Shown: positions 1 through 8,248 of the stretch, in pieces
How the letters are laid out: each line of letters starts with the position of its first letter
Position numbering within the stretch: position 1 is the first letter of the stretch
Assembly (NCBI GenBank): GCA_020848545.1
Contig: JADLHZ010000127.1
Coordinates: forward strand, 1-38,873
DNA from: Deltaproteobacteria bacterium
Lineage (GTDB): Bacteria > Myxococcota > JADLHZ01
Length of the DNA: 38,873 nt
Direction of reading: 5' to 3'
Position numbers and translations under genes: made by a program
The notes under the pieces: generated by a model
What the model was told of the DNA's origin: nothing
Seen by the model: the letters and a program-made list of their open reading frames with translations, nothing else
Databases searched by the model: none

Positions 1-1
1 C

Positions 2-76
2 GGTCATGGACACGGTCAGGGTCGCGTGCGCGGCCAGGGCGCGGGAGGCCAGGGCCATGGACCGGGTCAGGGCTAA
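2..76 (+). CDS. 3' end of a Gly/His/Gln-rich protein (5' partial, tentative)
   Basis: From base 2 one frame reads Gly at almost every second position alternating with His, Gln, Arg and Pro (GHGHGQG ... GQGHGPGQG) before a TAA at 74-76. The Gly codons vary in the third base (T, A, C) while GG is kept, which favours this frame over the other two. The same GQGQG pattern continues in frame for about five codons past the TAA, so the stop may be recent. The 5' part lies outside the window. It could also be a non-coding low-complexity repeat. Confidence 0.3.
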   Translation, partial: GHGHGQGRVRGQGAGGQGHGPGQG

Positions 77-122
77 GCAGGTCAGGGCCAAGGGCGGCGA
101 GCTAACATTTTTCAACAGCCTG

Positions 123-644
123 CTAGAACGCGCCGCCGACCCGCAGCGTCACCGCCGCCGGCTTCGAGCTCGCCTCCTTCATCATCCTGAGCGCCAGCTC
201 CTCGTTGTACGCGACGACGGCGCGCGAGAGGTACATGGGCGCGATCTGGATGACGGCAGCGCCGGTGAGCGCGACGGCGGCGCTCGGGATGAGCCAGCCG
301 TAGAACGCCGGCGTCAAACCGACCGGTGTCGCGAACATCGACGGCACGGCGAGCACCGCGATGATCTCGGCGACGAGCCCGGCGAGGCCGACGACCGCAA
401 GCAGCGTTCCGGCGATCCGGGCGCCGCGGTACGACTCCATGATCTCGAGCGCGCGCAGCGATCCTCTGAACGCCTTGTCAGCGTCGCCGCCGGCAAAGCC
501 GATCGAGACCTCATGGCCGCCGCGGTACACCTCGGCGCCGGACCAGAACGAGTAGCGGAGCTCGAGCGAGTCAGCGCGGTAGGATTCGAGCGTCGTCGAG
601 CCGTCGGAGCTGAGGACCATTGCGGCGAAAGCCAGGGCGAACAT
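123..644 (-). CDS. Small membrane protein of unknown function
   Basis: A 173-residue protein not assigned to a family. The ATG at 644 gives a short hydrophobic start (MFALAFAAMV) like a signal peptide. The frame is open farther upstream, but that part runs into the divergent thioredoxin gene and has no protein-like character. Residues about 20-65 are polar, with a Gly/Asp stretch near 50-55. Two hydrophobic segments at about 76-101 and 113-136 look membrane-spanning, and the C-terminal 35 residues are basic. Myxobacterial genomes carry many small proteins of this shape (N-terminal export signal plus two TMs) with no known role. The neighbour upstream is divergent, so it is probably transcribed alone. 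Confidence 0.6.
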   Translation of the reverse strand: MFALAFAAMVLSSDGSTTLESYRADSLELRYSFWSGAEVYRGGHEVSIGFAGGDADKAFRGSLRALEIMESYRGARIAGTLLAVVGLAGLVAEIIAVLAVPSMFATPVGLTPAFYGWLIPSAAVALTGAAVIQIAPMYLSRAVVAYNEELALRMMKEASSKPAAVTLRVGGAF

Positions 645-729
645 GCGGGCGCTCGCTAGGCAATTGCCCCGCGAAACACAATGGTCATGGGCGGGTTGAC
701 TGACGACAATCCGGGCCCATCCTAAGAGT

Positions 730-1176
730 ATGCTGCGCACTTGCGTACAATGCGGCACCGACAACCGCGTCCCGGCGAAGTTCCTCGCAGCGAAGGGCAA
801 GTGCGGATGCTGCAAGGGGGTGCTCGGACCGATCGCGGAGCCCATCGACGTCGACCTCACGACCTTCGACGCGCTCGTCAAAGAGACCCGCGTGCCGATC
901 TTCATCGACTTTTGGGCCGCGTGGTGCGGGCCCTGTCGCATGGTCGCCCCAGAGGTCAAAGCGATGGCGCAGTCTCTTGCGGGCCACGCAATCGTCCTGA
1001 AGGTCGACACCGAGCGAGAGCCTGAGCTCGCGAGCCGCTTCTCGATCCAGAGCATCCCGACCTTCGTCATCATGCATCAAGGGCGCGTCGTCGGCCGCCG
1101 ATCTGGCTATGCTGTGGCCGCTGACTTGGCGACGTGGGTGCAAGCGTCGTCCGGTGGCGCCGCAGCGCGCGCTTAG
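730..1176 (+). CDS. trxC: Thioredoxin 2 (TrxC type) with N-terminal zinc-finger cysteines
   Basis: Cytosolic disulfide reductase of 148 residues, matching the usual TrxC length (about 140). The N-terminus carries two Cys pairs, C5-x-x-C8 and C25-x-x-C28, which in TrxC bind zinc; C27 is an extra Cys. The thioredoxin fold begins near residue 40 and has the active site WCGPC at 65-69 (redox cysteines C66 and C69) followed by the cis-Pro region SIPTF. The ATG at 730 follows a purine-rich AAGAG. Known TrxC proteins reduce ribonucleotide reductase and oxidised proteins under oxidative stress; that role is inferred from the family. It is divergent from the small membrane protein gene and converges on the FAD oxidoreductase. 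Confidence 0.92.
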   Translation: MLRTCVQCGTDNRVPAKFLAAKGKCGCCKGVLGPIAEPIDVDLTTFDALVKETRVPIFIDFWAAWCGPCRMVAPEVKAMAQSLAGHAIVLKVDTEREPELASRFSIQSIPTFVIMHQGRVVGRRSGYAVAADLATWVQASSGGAAARA

Positions 1177-1179
1177 CGA

Positions 1180-1240
1180 GCTATCAGCTATCAGCCCTGA
1201 GAACTGACGGCTGACGGCTCACAGCTGACTACTGACGGCT
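1180..1240. repeat. Short degenerate repeat between convergent genes, dense in stop codons
   Basis: The spacer between trxC and the oxidoreductase is built from overlapping copies of CTATCAG, CTGACGG and CACAGCTGACTA-like words. TGA occurs in several frames on the plus strand, and TAG/TGA in several frames on the minus strand. The stop codon and the last few residues of the minus-strand oxidoreductase fall inside it. Spacers of this composition are seen in other bacterial genomes; the origin is unknown. Confidence 0.55.
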
Positions 1241-2794
1241 ATTCCGTGCCAGCCGCTTCGGCCCAAAGATGTCCTCGGGCAGCGCGTCCGGCGTCTTCTT
1301 CGTCACCGCCATCTCGGCGACGAGCGCGCCGACTTCGGTGCAGTAGCTCCCGCCGTAGCCGTTGAAGCCGGCCGCGATGATGAGGCCGTCGCGCAAGAAG
1401 CCGACCGCCGGCAAGCGATCTGGCGTGAATGCCATCGGCCCGGTCCACACGCGCGAGGGCGGTTGCTTCGCCGTCGCCGGGAAGCGCTCGGCCGCTTCTT
1501 TCAACACGAGGTCGAGCACGCTCTGGCTGCGGCGCAACTTCGTGGGATCGACGCCCGGCCGATCGCGGCCGCCGCCGAGCAGCAAGGTGCCGCGCTTCGT
1601 CCCGTCCTTCGCGGTGTACTGGCCGCTCTTCGGGAAGCTGCCGTAGATGTCGCCGTCTTTGTCGGTGAAGGTGATGCCGTTCAGATCGTTCTTCACGTGC
1701 TCGAGGTTCAGGATCTGGCTCTGGTAGTACTGCACGTCCGAAAGCTCGGGCAGCACCTTCGCCGTGAACGCGTTCGTGGCCATGATCACCGTCTTCGCGA
1801 TGATCTTTCCGCGCGGCGTCGTCACTTCGTGACGGCCGTCAGGCAAGGTGCGTAGCGCGGTCACACCGGTGCGTGTGTAGAGCTCGGCGCCCTTGCGCAG
1901 GGCCGCCTGCATTTCGCCGGTGACGAATTTGAATGGATGGTAGTTGCCGTTTTGCTCGGCGAGGCGCCCTGCGAACTTCGCGTCGATGCCGAAGCGCTTC
2001 TTGATCTCCGCCGCCGAGATCACGCTCATCGGGAGGCCGAGCGACTTGCCGAGGGCGACCTCTTTCTCCAACGCTTTCTCTTCGGCCGGCGAATACGCGA
2101 CGCGCAGCCAGCCGGACGACGAGAGGTCGCAGTCGATCTGCTCGCGATCGACGATCGCGAGCATGCGCTGCGAGTTCTTGAGGCCAATCTTCATCACCGC
2201 CTCGGCCTGGCGGCGCACCTCGCGATCGAGCGCTTCGCCTGCGAGCTCCGGCCGTGTCGCTTGCAAGAACTTGCGCCGCTCGCCTTCGAGCCCCGCGTAC
2301 TCGCCGTAGTCGCCGGCGAAGTTCTCCGGAATCAGCTCGAAGTTTCCGCCGTTCCTGCCGCTGGCGCCGCTCGCCGGATCGTTCTTCTCCAAAACGACGA
2401 CCTTGCCTTTGCCGGCCAGGTGATACGCCGCGGACGTGCCGGTGAGCCCGGCACCGACGATGACGACGTCGGCCGCTTCGGGCAGCTTCGCGTTCGATTG
2501 GAAGCCGGCGAGCGGATGGTTCGCGCCGCGGAGCCAGAACGGCGTCTTGTCCTCTGGCAGCTTGATCGGCCCCTGCATCTTGCCCCCGACCGCCGCGACG
2601 AACGCTTGAAACACGGCGCGGGCGCTCTCGCTCGCCGGCAGGCGCTCCAGCTGATCGAGCGTCGCCTGAAGCTTCGGGGTGACTCGCCCGTCGGCGTCGG
2701 TCTCTGAGCGCAGGCGCGCGGTGAACGTGCGCATGGCTTCTTTGGTGATCGGCTGTGAAGAGGGAGCGGCGAGGGGCACGGTCGAAAGGGTCAT
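1229..2794 (-). CDS. FAD-dependent oxidoreductase (DAO / glycine-oxidase-like family)
   Basis: A 521-residue flavoprotein expected to oxidise an amine or amino acid with FAD in the cytoplasm. The Rossmann dinucleotide-binding motif GAGLTG is at residues 114-119, followed about 20 residues later by VVVLEK, whose Glu contacts the ribose of FAD. GASGRNGG near 142 is the conserved second FAD loop of DAO enzymes such as PuuB and OrdL. The C-terminal FTPDRLPAVG and GFNGYGGSY motifs complete the FAD site. About 105 residues precede the Rossmann fold, an extension that simple DAO enzymes lack; it looks helical and has no signal peptide. Substrate cannot be told. The stop codon lies in a short-repeat spacer. 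Transcription probably starts a few bases upstream of the ATG (see the promoter entry). Confidence 0.88.
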   Translation of the reverse strand: MTLSTVPLAAPSSQPITKEAMRTFTARLRSETDADGRVTPKLQATLDQLERLPASESARAVFQAFVAAVGGKMQGPIKLPEDKTPFWLRGANHPLAGFQSNAKLPEAADVVIVGAGLTGTSAAYHLAGKGKVVVLEKNDPASGASGRNGGNFELIPENFAGDYGEYAGLEGERRKFLQATRPELAGEALDREVRRQAEAVMKIGLKNSQRMLAIVDREQIDCDLSSSGWLRVAYSPAEEKALEKEVALGKSLGLPMSVISAAEIKKRFGIDAKFAGRLAEQNGNYHPFKFVTGEMQAALRKGAELYTRTGVTALRTLPDGRHEVTTPRGKIIAKTVIMATNAFTAKVLPELSDVQYYQSQILNLEHVKNDLNGITFTDKDGDIYGSFPKSGQYTAKDGTKRGTLLLGGGRDRPGVDPTKLRRSQSVLDLVLKEAAERFPATAKQPPSRVWTGPMAFTPDRLPAVGFLRDGLIIAAGFNGYGGSYCTEVGALVAEMAVTKKTPDALPEDIFGPKRLARNSRQ

Positions 2795-2805
2795 AAAGGG
2801 GTCCG

Positions 2806-2835
2806 ATTATCGGCGCCACCCCAAAAAACGTTGCG
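2806..2835 (-). promoter_or_regulatory. Candidate promoter of the FAD oxidoreductase gene
   Basis: Reading the minus strand, CGCAACG (2835-2829) is followed after 17 bases by GATAAT (2811-2806) within the palindrome CCGATAATCGG. The ATG is at 2794, so an mRNA starting about seven bases after GATAAT would have a leader of only about five bases. The same two-part motif occurs upstream of the genes at 16638 and 29987. Confidence 0.45.
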
Positions 2836-2935
2836 TGAGATCGCAAAGGATTACGACGTAGCTCGCAAACTGGTTTCGTACGGAAAACGTCGATTTCGAG
2901 CCTGAGGCGCCCGCCCGCAGCGACGAGCGCGGAGG

Positions 2936-2950
2936 CGTGGCGGAGCCACG
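2936..2950 (-). terminator. Small GC hairpin downstream of the aminopeptidase gene
   Basis: A perfect 6-bp stem (CGTGGC / GCCACG) with a 3-base loop lies about 50 bases after the aminopeptidase stop. There is no U-tract on either strand, so a role in termination or mRNA 3' stability is only possible. Confidence 0.2.
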
Positions 2951-2999
2951 TCGCACAAGCGAGGAGCGAGGACGGGTGGATCAGGCCGAAAGCGGCGTT

Positions 3000-5588
3000 T
3001 TACGACGCCTTGCGCAGCGCCGCCGGCACATTCTCGCGCAGCCAAGCGCTCAGCCGACCGCTCTCTCGCGCCTTGAGCTCGCGGTTCAGCGCCATCGCCT
3101 CGAGCGCCTTCTTCAACGCCCGCGCCGCTTCGTCGACCGGGTTCTTCTTGAAGAAGCTGGCGACGTCCTTCTCGAGCTCCGGAGGCAACGCGCCGGTCGC
3201 CTCGACGAGCCGCGAGATGCCCATGGCGCCGATGCGCGGGCCGATGTGCTTCCACTGCTTCTTCAGAAACGCCCACGCTGCGAGCTGCGTCTGCCGGCGC
3301 GAGAGCATCGGCACGAGCACCGAGCGCAACGACTCCTGCGGCACGGTGCCGTCGACGCACAGCTCCAAGACGCGCGCCGTGAGCTTCGCGTCGCGAAACG
3401 CCGGCAACGACGAGAGGTAGCGCGCCTGCAGCTCGGGCGTGGTCTTCTTCTTCTGCCGCTCCTTGAAGGTGGCGACGTAGGTGTCGAGGAGCTTGCTGTC
3501 GCCCTTTTGCGCCGCGAGCTCGACGACGACCGCCGCGAGGTTCGGCTCGACGGCCGCGGCGTTCTTGCGCTCTTTGGCCGCCATCGCGCTCGCGGCGTCG
3601 AGCACGGCCGGTAGCTGCGCGACTTCGCCGAGCACGCCGACGATGGTGGCGCGCAGCACGTTCGTCTCGGGCTTCTCCTTTGCCTTCGGCTCGACGCCGA
3701 GCTTCTCGTAGGGCGCGGCGAACAAGCGCGCGACGAGCCGCTGAAACGCCGGCCGATCCGCGTCTGCGACGAGCCGCTGATCGAGCATGTCGACGCGCGC
3801 CGCGAGGGCCCGCGCCACCACGTAGTCGCTCTCACCCTCGAACGCGCTCAGCACGTCCATGAACTCCGAGATGTCGATCATGCCGCTGCGCACGAGCGCC
3901 CACTGGTCTTCGAGCAGCGAGAGGCGCTCGGCCGGCGACAGCACCGAGAGGCCGGCGCTGCGCAGCTGCGCGATCGCCGGCGCGTCCAAGTGCATGCGGT
4001 AAAAGCCGACGGCGTCGGCGTTGCAGTAAGCCCACGTGACGCTGTCGTCGATCGTGACGCTCAACGCGTGCTCCTTCATCAACACGCGTTTCTCACGCAC
4101 ACCGTTCGGCGTGCCGTAGCGGATGATGACCGGGATCTCCCACGTCTGCTTGTGCTCCTTGTTCATCTCGTCCGAGCTCAGGAAGAAGCGCCGCTGCTTC
4201 AAGTGCAAGGTGGTGCGCCCCTCGCCCTGCGAGGTCTCGACCGAGAGCAGCGGGAAGCCCGACTGGCCGACCCAGCTCTGCATCAGCGCGCTCACCGGCT
4301 CCTCGGACGCCTCTTCGAGCTTCATCCAGAGGTCGGCGCCGCTCGCGTTCCGATCTTTGAAGGCGTCCATGTAGCGCTGGATGCCGGCGCGGAACTTGTC
4401 GGCGCCGAGGTAGCTCTCGAGCATGCGCAAGACGGCGCCGCCCTTCGAGTAGGTGATGACGTCGAAGAGCTCGGTCGCTTCGGCCGGGCTCTTCACGGGC
4501 GTGTAGATCGGATGCGTGTTGACGAGCGCGTCGGCAAACAACGCACCCTCTTTGTCTTCCTGATAGTCGTCCCACATGCGCCAGTCGCGCTTCCACTCGT
4601 CGATCGCCTTGAACGCGATCCACGTGGCGAACGCTTCGTTCAGCCAAAGGTCGTCCCACCACTTCATCGTCACGCGGTTGCCGAACCACTGGTGGGCGAT
4701 CTCGTGCGCGACGACTTCAGCGATCGACTTCTCGGCGCCCCACGACGTCTGCCCGGGCTGCATCAGCAAGCGGCTCTGGCGGTAGAAGATGGCGCCGATG
4801 TTCTCCATGGCGCCGGCGTCGAAGCCGCTGACCGCCACTTGGTCGAGCTTTTGATAGTGGTACGGCTGGCCGAAGTAGCGTTCGTACCAGGGCAAGACGA
4901 AGCGCGTGACCTCGGCGGCGGCGCCGGTCTGTGACTTCTTGCCGACGGCCGTCAGCACGCGGCACGGCACGCCCGACACTTTCTCAGCCTTCGTCGCTTC
5001 ATACGCGCCGATGGTCACGGCGGCGAGGTAGGTCGACACCGGCCGCGTCGCCAAGAAGCGGTGCACGGCCCGGCCCTTCTCGTTCTTCAGCGGTCCCCGC
5101 GGCACACCGTTCGTGATCACGGTGAGGCCTTTGTCCGTCCGCACGGTCCACTCGAGCGTCGCTTTGAACTCGGGCTCGTCCATGCACGGGAAGATCGCGC
5201 GCGCGTCGGTCGCTTCGCATTGGCTCACGAGCGAGCGCTCTTTGCCCTCTTTGGCCAAGTACAGGCCGTGCATCGCCGGGTCGAGCTTGCCGGCATAGTG
5301 CACCTCGAGCACGACGTGGCCTTCGGGGAGCGCCTTCTTGAACGCGAGCTCGATGGTCTCGCGCGCCCTGTTCACCTTGGCCTTCGCCACGATCGTGGTC
5401 CTGCCGGCGATGAGCACGGCCTTCTTCACGGTGATCGCGCGCGCGTTGAGCTCGATCGACTTCTTCGATCCAGCCAGCGCTCCACTGATCCGCACGATGC
5501 CCTTGAACGTGCTCTTCTTGGGCGAAGCGTCGAGGTCGATGGCGTAAGCGGCGGGGAGAAAATGCCGGGGCAAACGATAGTCGCTCAT
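3000..5588 (-). CDS. M1 family zinc aminopeptidase
   Basis: An 862-residue metallopeptidase that removes N-terminal amino acids from peptides. Order of domains: N-terminal beta saddle (1 to about 200), thermolysin-like catalytic domain with the substrate-binding GAMEN motif at 259-263, the zinc motif HEIAH at 295-299 with E318 as third ligand (NEAF) and the transition-state Tyr Y380 (VITYSKGG), then a helical ERAP1-C-like C-terminal domain. Length and motif order match the animal/fungal-type aminopeptidase N branch. No signal peptide is visible, so a cytosolic role in peptide turnover is likely. It stands alone; the neighbour upstream is divergent. Confidence 0.95.
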   Translation of the reverse strand: MSDYRLPRHFLPAAYAIDLDASPKKSTFKGIVRISGALAGSKKSIELNARAITVKKAVLIAGRTTIVAKAKVNRARETIELAFKKALPEGHVVLEVHYAGKLDPAMHGLYLAKEGKERSLVSQCEATDARAIFPCMDEPEFKATLEWTVRTDKGLTVITNGVPRGPLKNEKGRAVHRFLATRPVSTYLAAVTIGAYEATKAEKVSGVPCRVLTAVGKKSQTGAAAEVTRFVLPWYERYFGQPYHYQKLDQVAVSGFDAGAMENIGAIFYRQSRLLMQPGQTSWGAEKSIAEVVAHEIAHQWFGNRVTMKWWDDLWLNEAFATWIAFKAIDEWKRDWRMWDDYQEDKEGALFADALVNTHPIYTPVKSPAEATELFDVITYSKGGAVLRMLESYLGADKFRAGIQRYMDAFKDRNASGADLWMKLEEASEEPVSALMQSWVGQSGFPLLSVETSQGEGRTTLHLKQRRFFLSSDEMNKEHKQTWEIPVIIRYGTPNGVREKRVLMKEHALSVTIDDSVTWAYCNADAVGFYRMHLDAPAIAQLRSAGLSVLSPAERLSLLEDQWALVRSGMIDISEFMDVLSAFEGESDYVVARALAARVDMLDQRLVADADRPAFQRLVARLFAAPYEKLGVEPKAKEKPETNVLRATIVGVLGEVAQLPAVLDAASAMAAKERKNAAAVEPNLAAVVVELAAQKGDSKLLDTYVATFKERQKKKTTPELQARYLSSLPAFRDAKLTARVLELCVDGTVPQESLRSVLVPMLSRRQTQLAAWAFLKKQWKHIGPRIGAMGISRLVEATGALPPELEKDVASFFKKNPVDEAARALKKALEAMALNRELKARESGRLSAWLRENVPAALRKAS

Positions 5589-5698
5589 CCTGGCGCTCTC
5601 CCCCCGCCGGCCCGCGTAGTCAATGGCCCGGTCGGCGACAACTTTCGTGCGAAGGATTCCTCGCCTCGCGGGTAAGAGAGCGCCGAGGAGATACTTCC

Positions 5699-6412
5699 AT
5701 GCGCACCTTGCTCGCCTTCACCTTGCTCTCGACCTTGCTCGCCTGCCAAAAGGACCAACCGGCTGCCAAAGATCCCGACGTGCTCCAGGCCTACGACGTG
5801 CCGGAGGCGCAAGCGGCCGAGATCGCGAGCCTCCTGCGGCTGATGATGGCCAAAGCGAAGGACGACTCGAACACCCGCATCGGCTACGCGCTGGCATCGC
5901 CGAACGGCCGGCAAGTGCTGGTGACCGCGCAGAAGAGCTATCAAGCGAGCATTGCGGCGTGGGTCGAGCAGCTGAAGAACGCCCCGGCGAGCACCGCGCA
6001 ACGCAGGAGCATTCGCCTCGAGTATTGGGTCGTGCAAGGCAAGCCTGCCGCCGAGCGCAAGCAGGACAAGATGCTCGCGCCGCTGCAGCCTGCGCTCGAC
6101 GCGCTCTTCGCCGAGTACGGGCCGCAGGAGCTCACGTTCTTCGATCGCGCGTCGGTCACCGGTTGGAGCGGCGAGAAGGTGCAAAACCAAAGCGCGCGCC
6201 TCGAGATCGTGCATACGGCCGTCGCCCGCGGCGATGTCGTCGACGCCGACATCGAGATGGAGGTCGAGATGAAGGGCCGGCCAAGCGCCGCGGGAAAATT
6301 GCGCGCGCGCCTGAACGTGCCGACCGGCAAGTTCGTCGTCATCGGTGACGCTCAAGCGCCCGCCGGCGGCACGCTCTACTACGTGGTCCGGGCATCGTTC
6401 TCGCCGCTCTAG
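5699..6412 (+). CDS. Lipoprotein with a possible secretin-N-like domain
   Basis: A 237-residue predicted lipoprotein; the signal peptide ends in the lipobox LLAC with C16. Residues about 27-95 (a VLQAYDVPEAQA start, then NGRQVLVTAQKS and IAAWVEQL) resemble the N1-type domain of secretins: a residue- or gate-counting strand, a helix, then 'values that can be evaluated' and a helix. This is a weak, shape-level match. The second half (110-237) is beta-rich, contains IRLEYWVVQG and ends in a beta strand with no secretin pore domain, so it is not a secretin. The gene is followed 43 bases later by an ECF sigma factor on the same strand, suggesting an envelope-linked partner in the same operon. Confidence 0.6.
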   Translation: MRTLLAFTLLSTLLACQKDQPAAKDPDVLQAYDVPEAQAAEIASLLRLMMAKAKDDSNTRIGYALASPNGRQVLVTAQKSYQASIAAWVEQLKNAPASTAQRRSIRLEYWVVQGKPAAERKQDKMLAPLQPALDALFAEYGPQELTFFDRASVTGWSGEKVQNQSARLEIVHTAVARGDVVDADIEMEVEMKGRPSAAGKLRARLNVPTGKFVVIGDAQAPAGGTLYYVVRASFSPL

Positions 6413-6455
6413 ACGTTCGTTCGCACGAAGAAGCGTTCGTACGCCGAGGGGCACG

Positions 6456-6947
6456 ATGCAGCGAGACGACCTCGAAGCTCTCTACACGCGCATGGAGCGA
6501 CGGCTCTACAACGTCGTCTACCGCCAGCTGTGGAGCGCGAGCGACGCGCAAGACGTCGTGCAAGAGAGCTTCGTGCGCCTGTGGAACATGCGCGACCGCG
6601 TCGAGCTCACGACCGTCGAGCCGCTCGTCTTTCGCATCGCGCTCAACCTCGCGAAGAACCGCCGCCGCTCGCGCCGCCTGTGGCAATGGATGCCGCTCGA
6701 TCCCTTCGCGAAGAGCAAGTCGAAGCACGCCGACGACGCGCTCGCCGAAAAACAAACGGAGCATCGCATGCAACGCGCGCTCGACACGCTGCCGCCGCCG
6801 CTGCGGGAAGTGCTCCTGCTCTGCGAGATGTCCGAGCTGTCGTACAAAGACGTCGCAGCGGCGCTCGGGATCAAGGAAGGCACAGTCGGCTCGCGCCGAA
6901 ACGCCGCGCTCGAGAAGCTCCGCACAGAACTAGGAGAGCCCGCATGA
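6456..6947 (+). CDS. ECF-type RNA polymerase sigma factor (sigma-70 family)
   Basis: A 163-residue sigma factor with only regions 2 and 4, the ECF layout. Region 2 covers about 5-75 (LYNVVYRQLWS, AQDVVQESFVRLW, then an Arg-rich NRRRSRR). Region 4 covers about 105-160 and has the helix-turn-helix ELSYKDVAAALGIKEGTVGS. The ATG at 6456 is preceded by GAGGGG at a good distance; a longer open frame upstream overlaps the lipoprotein gene and was rejected. The stop overlaps the next start as ATGA, so the downstream one-TM protein is probably its regulator. It would direct RNA polymerase to a small envelope-responsive regulon; the regulon itself is not known. Confidence 0.9.
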   Translation: MQRDDLEALYTRMERRLYNVVYRQLWSASDAQDVVQESFVRLWNMRDRVELTTVEPLVFRIALNLAKNRRRSRRLWQWMPLDPFAKSKSKHADDALAEKQTEHRMQRALDTLPPPLREVLLLCEMSELSYKDVAAALGIKEGTVGSRRNAALEKLRTELGEPA

Positions 6948-7225
6948 TCTTCGACGACCTCACCCCTCCTCCCGGCGGCCTCGCGGGGCTGCGCCGAAAG
7001 CTCGATCGTCCGCGCCAGACATGGGCGCCGGTCTACGGCCTCGCCGCCGCGGCGTGCGCGCTCATCGTGCTCGTGTGGCCGGCGACTCCGCCACCGCTCG
7101 ATGTGCCGCTGATGCTCGCCTCGCCCGCGACTGGGACGCTCAGCGGCGCCGGCGACACGATCGTGCAAGCAGTGCGCGACGACGGGAAGGTGGCCATCTA
7201 TCTGGCGACGAAGATGAGACCGTGA
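6944..7225 (+). CDS. Small one-TM protein, putative anti-sigma factor
   Basis: A 93-residue protein whose ATG overlaps the sigma-factor stop (ATGA), indicating translational coupling. Residues 1-27 are cytoplasmic in the likely topology, with a basic patch RRKLDRPRQ. A TM segment spans about 28-46, and the last 45 residues would face the periplasm. It lacks the zinc-binding HxxxCxxC motif of ZAS anti-sigma factors. The call as anti-sigma factor rests on position, size and topology only. Its end is three bases from the converging diguanylate cyclase gene. Confidence 0.6.
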   Translation: MIFDDLTPPPGGLAGLRRKLDRPRQTWAPVYGLAAAACALIVLVWPATPPPLDVPLMLASPATGTLSGAGDTIVQAVRDDGKVAIYLATKMRP

Positions 7226-7229
7226 GTGG

Positions 7230-8147
7230 CTACCAGCCCGACGTATCGGCGTTCGCGACGACGACGCGGTTTCGGCCGCCCTGCTTCGCCTTGTACAGCG
7301 CGTCGTCGGCGGCCTTCAGGAACAGCCCCTGCTCCGCGAAGGTGGTGCCGCTGTGCGACGCGACACCGATCGAGCACGTGACCGGGATCTTCGTGCCGTT
7401 GAACTCGCAGATGCGCGCCTCGATCGTCTTTCGCACGCGATCGGCAAGGTTGAACGCTTCCTTCGTCGGCGTCTGCCGCAGGATCAGCGCGAACTCTTCG
7501 CCGCCGTAGCGACAGAAAATGTCTTCGTTCCGCACTTGCGACTGCACCGCGGCCGCGAAGTGGCGCAGGATCGCGTCGCCCGCCGGGTGGCCGTGGGTGT
7601 CGTTCACCTTCTTGAAGTGATCGATGTCGAGCATGCACAACGACAGCATCGCCGAGTGCCGCGTGGCGTAGGCGAACTCCGTCGCCATGCGGTCGATGAA
7701 GAACTTCTTGTTGTACGTTCCGGTCAGCGGATCGCGGGTCGCTGAGTCGTAGAGGTTGCGTTGGTACTCTTCTTCGATCGTGTCGGTGTAGCTGAACTTC
7801 AGGATCGCCGTGCCGCCGAGCTCGATCTTGTCGCCGTCGTTCAACGTCCGGTTGTCGATCTTCTCGCCGTTGATGAAGGTGCCGTTGGTGCTGCCGAGAT
7901 CTTCGACGACGACCTTGCCGCCTTCCGACAGCACGAGCTGGGCGTGGCGGCGCGAGATGCCGTCGTCCTCCAGGCGGATCGCCGCTTCGGTGCCGCGGCC
8001 GATGACGTTCGGGCCGATCTTGAGCTTGAACAGCCGGCCGGCGCCCTTGCCGGAGATGATGATGATGCACGGGTGATTTCCCGTGCGGTCCGTCTTCACA
8101 GCAGCGATCTGCTTGAGCGATACGATGGAGGTCTTCTCTTCGGTCAT
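7230..8147 (-). CDS. FHA-GGDEF diguanylate cyclase
   Basis: A 305-residue signalling protein that makes cyclic di-GMP from GTP. An FHA phosphothreonine-binding domain lies at about 45-117 (GRG, SRRHAQ and GSTNGTFING). A GGDEF domain spans about 135-298, with the active-site GGEEF at 215-219 and DIDHFKKVND at 174-183. An inhibitory I-site RxxD (R206 to D209) lies five residues before GGEEF, so product feedback is likely. There is no membrane segment or signal peptide, so it is soluble. The FHA domain suggests localisation or control through a Ser/Thr kinase, a common link in myxobacteria. It is divergent from the thiol-protein operon and has GAGG before its ATG. Confidence 0.93.
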   Translation of the reverse strand: MTEEKTSIVSLKQIAAVKTDRTGNHPCIIIISGKGAGRLFKLKIGPNVIGRGTEAAIRLEDDGISRRHAQLVLSEGGKVVVEDLGSTNGTFINGEKIDNRTLNDGDKIELGGTAILKFSYTDTIEEEYQRNLYDSATRDPLTGTYNKKFFIDRMATEFAYATRHSAMLSLCMLDIDHFKKVNDTHGHPAGDAILRHFAAAVQSQVRNEDIFCRYGGEEFALILRQTPTKEAFNLADRVRKTIEARICEFNGTKIPVTCSIGVASHSGTTFAEQGLFLKAADDALYKAKQGGRNRVVVANADTSGW

Positions 8148-8248
8148 TTCCTCACTCGTTCCTTGGTTTTATCCGACCCCCCGGGCCCTTTCAAAAATTA
8201 GTTTGTCGGTTGCATGCGCCTTTCGATCGCAGCTACAAGCCCCAGCTC

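Noticed and set aside
1-110. Spaced repeats at the left edge as a CRISPR array
   Set aside because: Units are only nine bases with 6-9-base gaps in multiples of three, which fits a repetitive coding tail and not repeat-spacer units.
5699-6412. Calling the lipoprotein a secretin
   Set aside because: Only an N-domain-like segment is seen; the pore-forming secretin domain is absent and the protein is too short.
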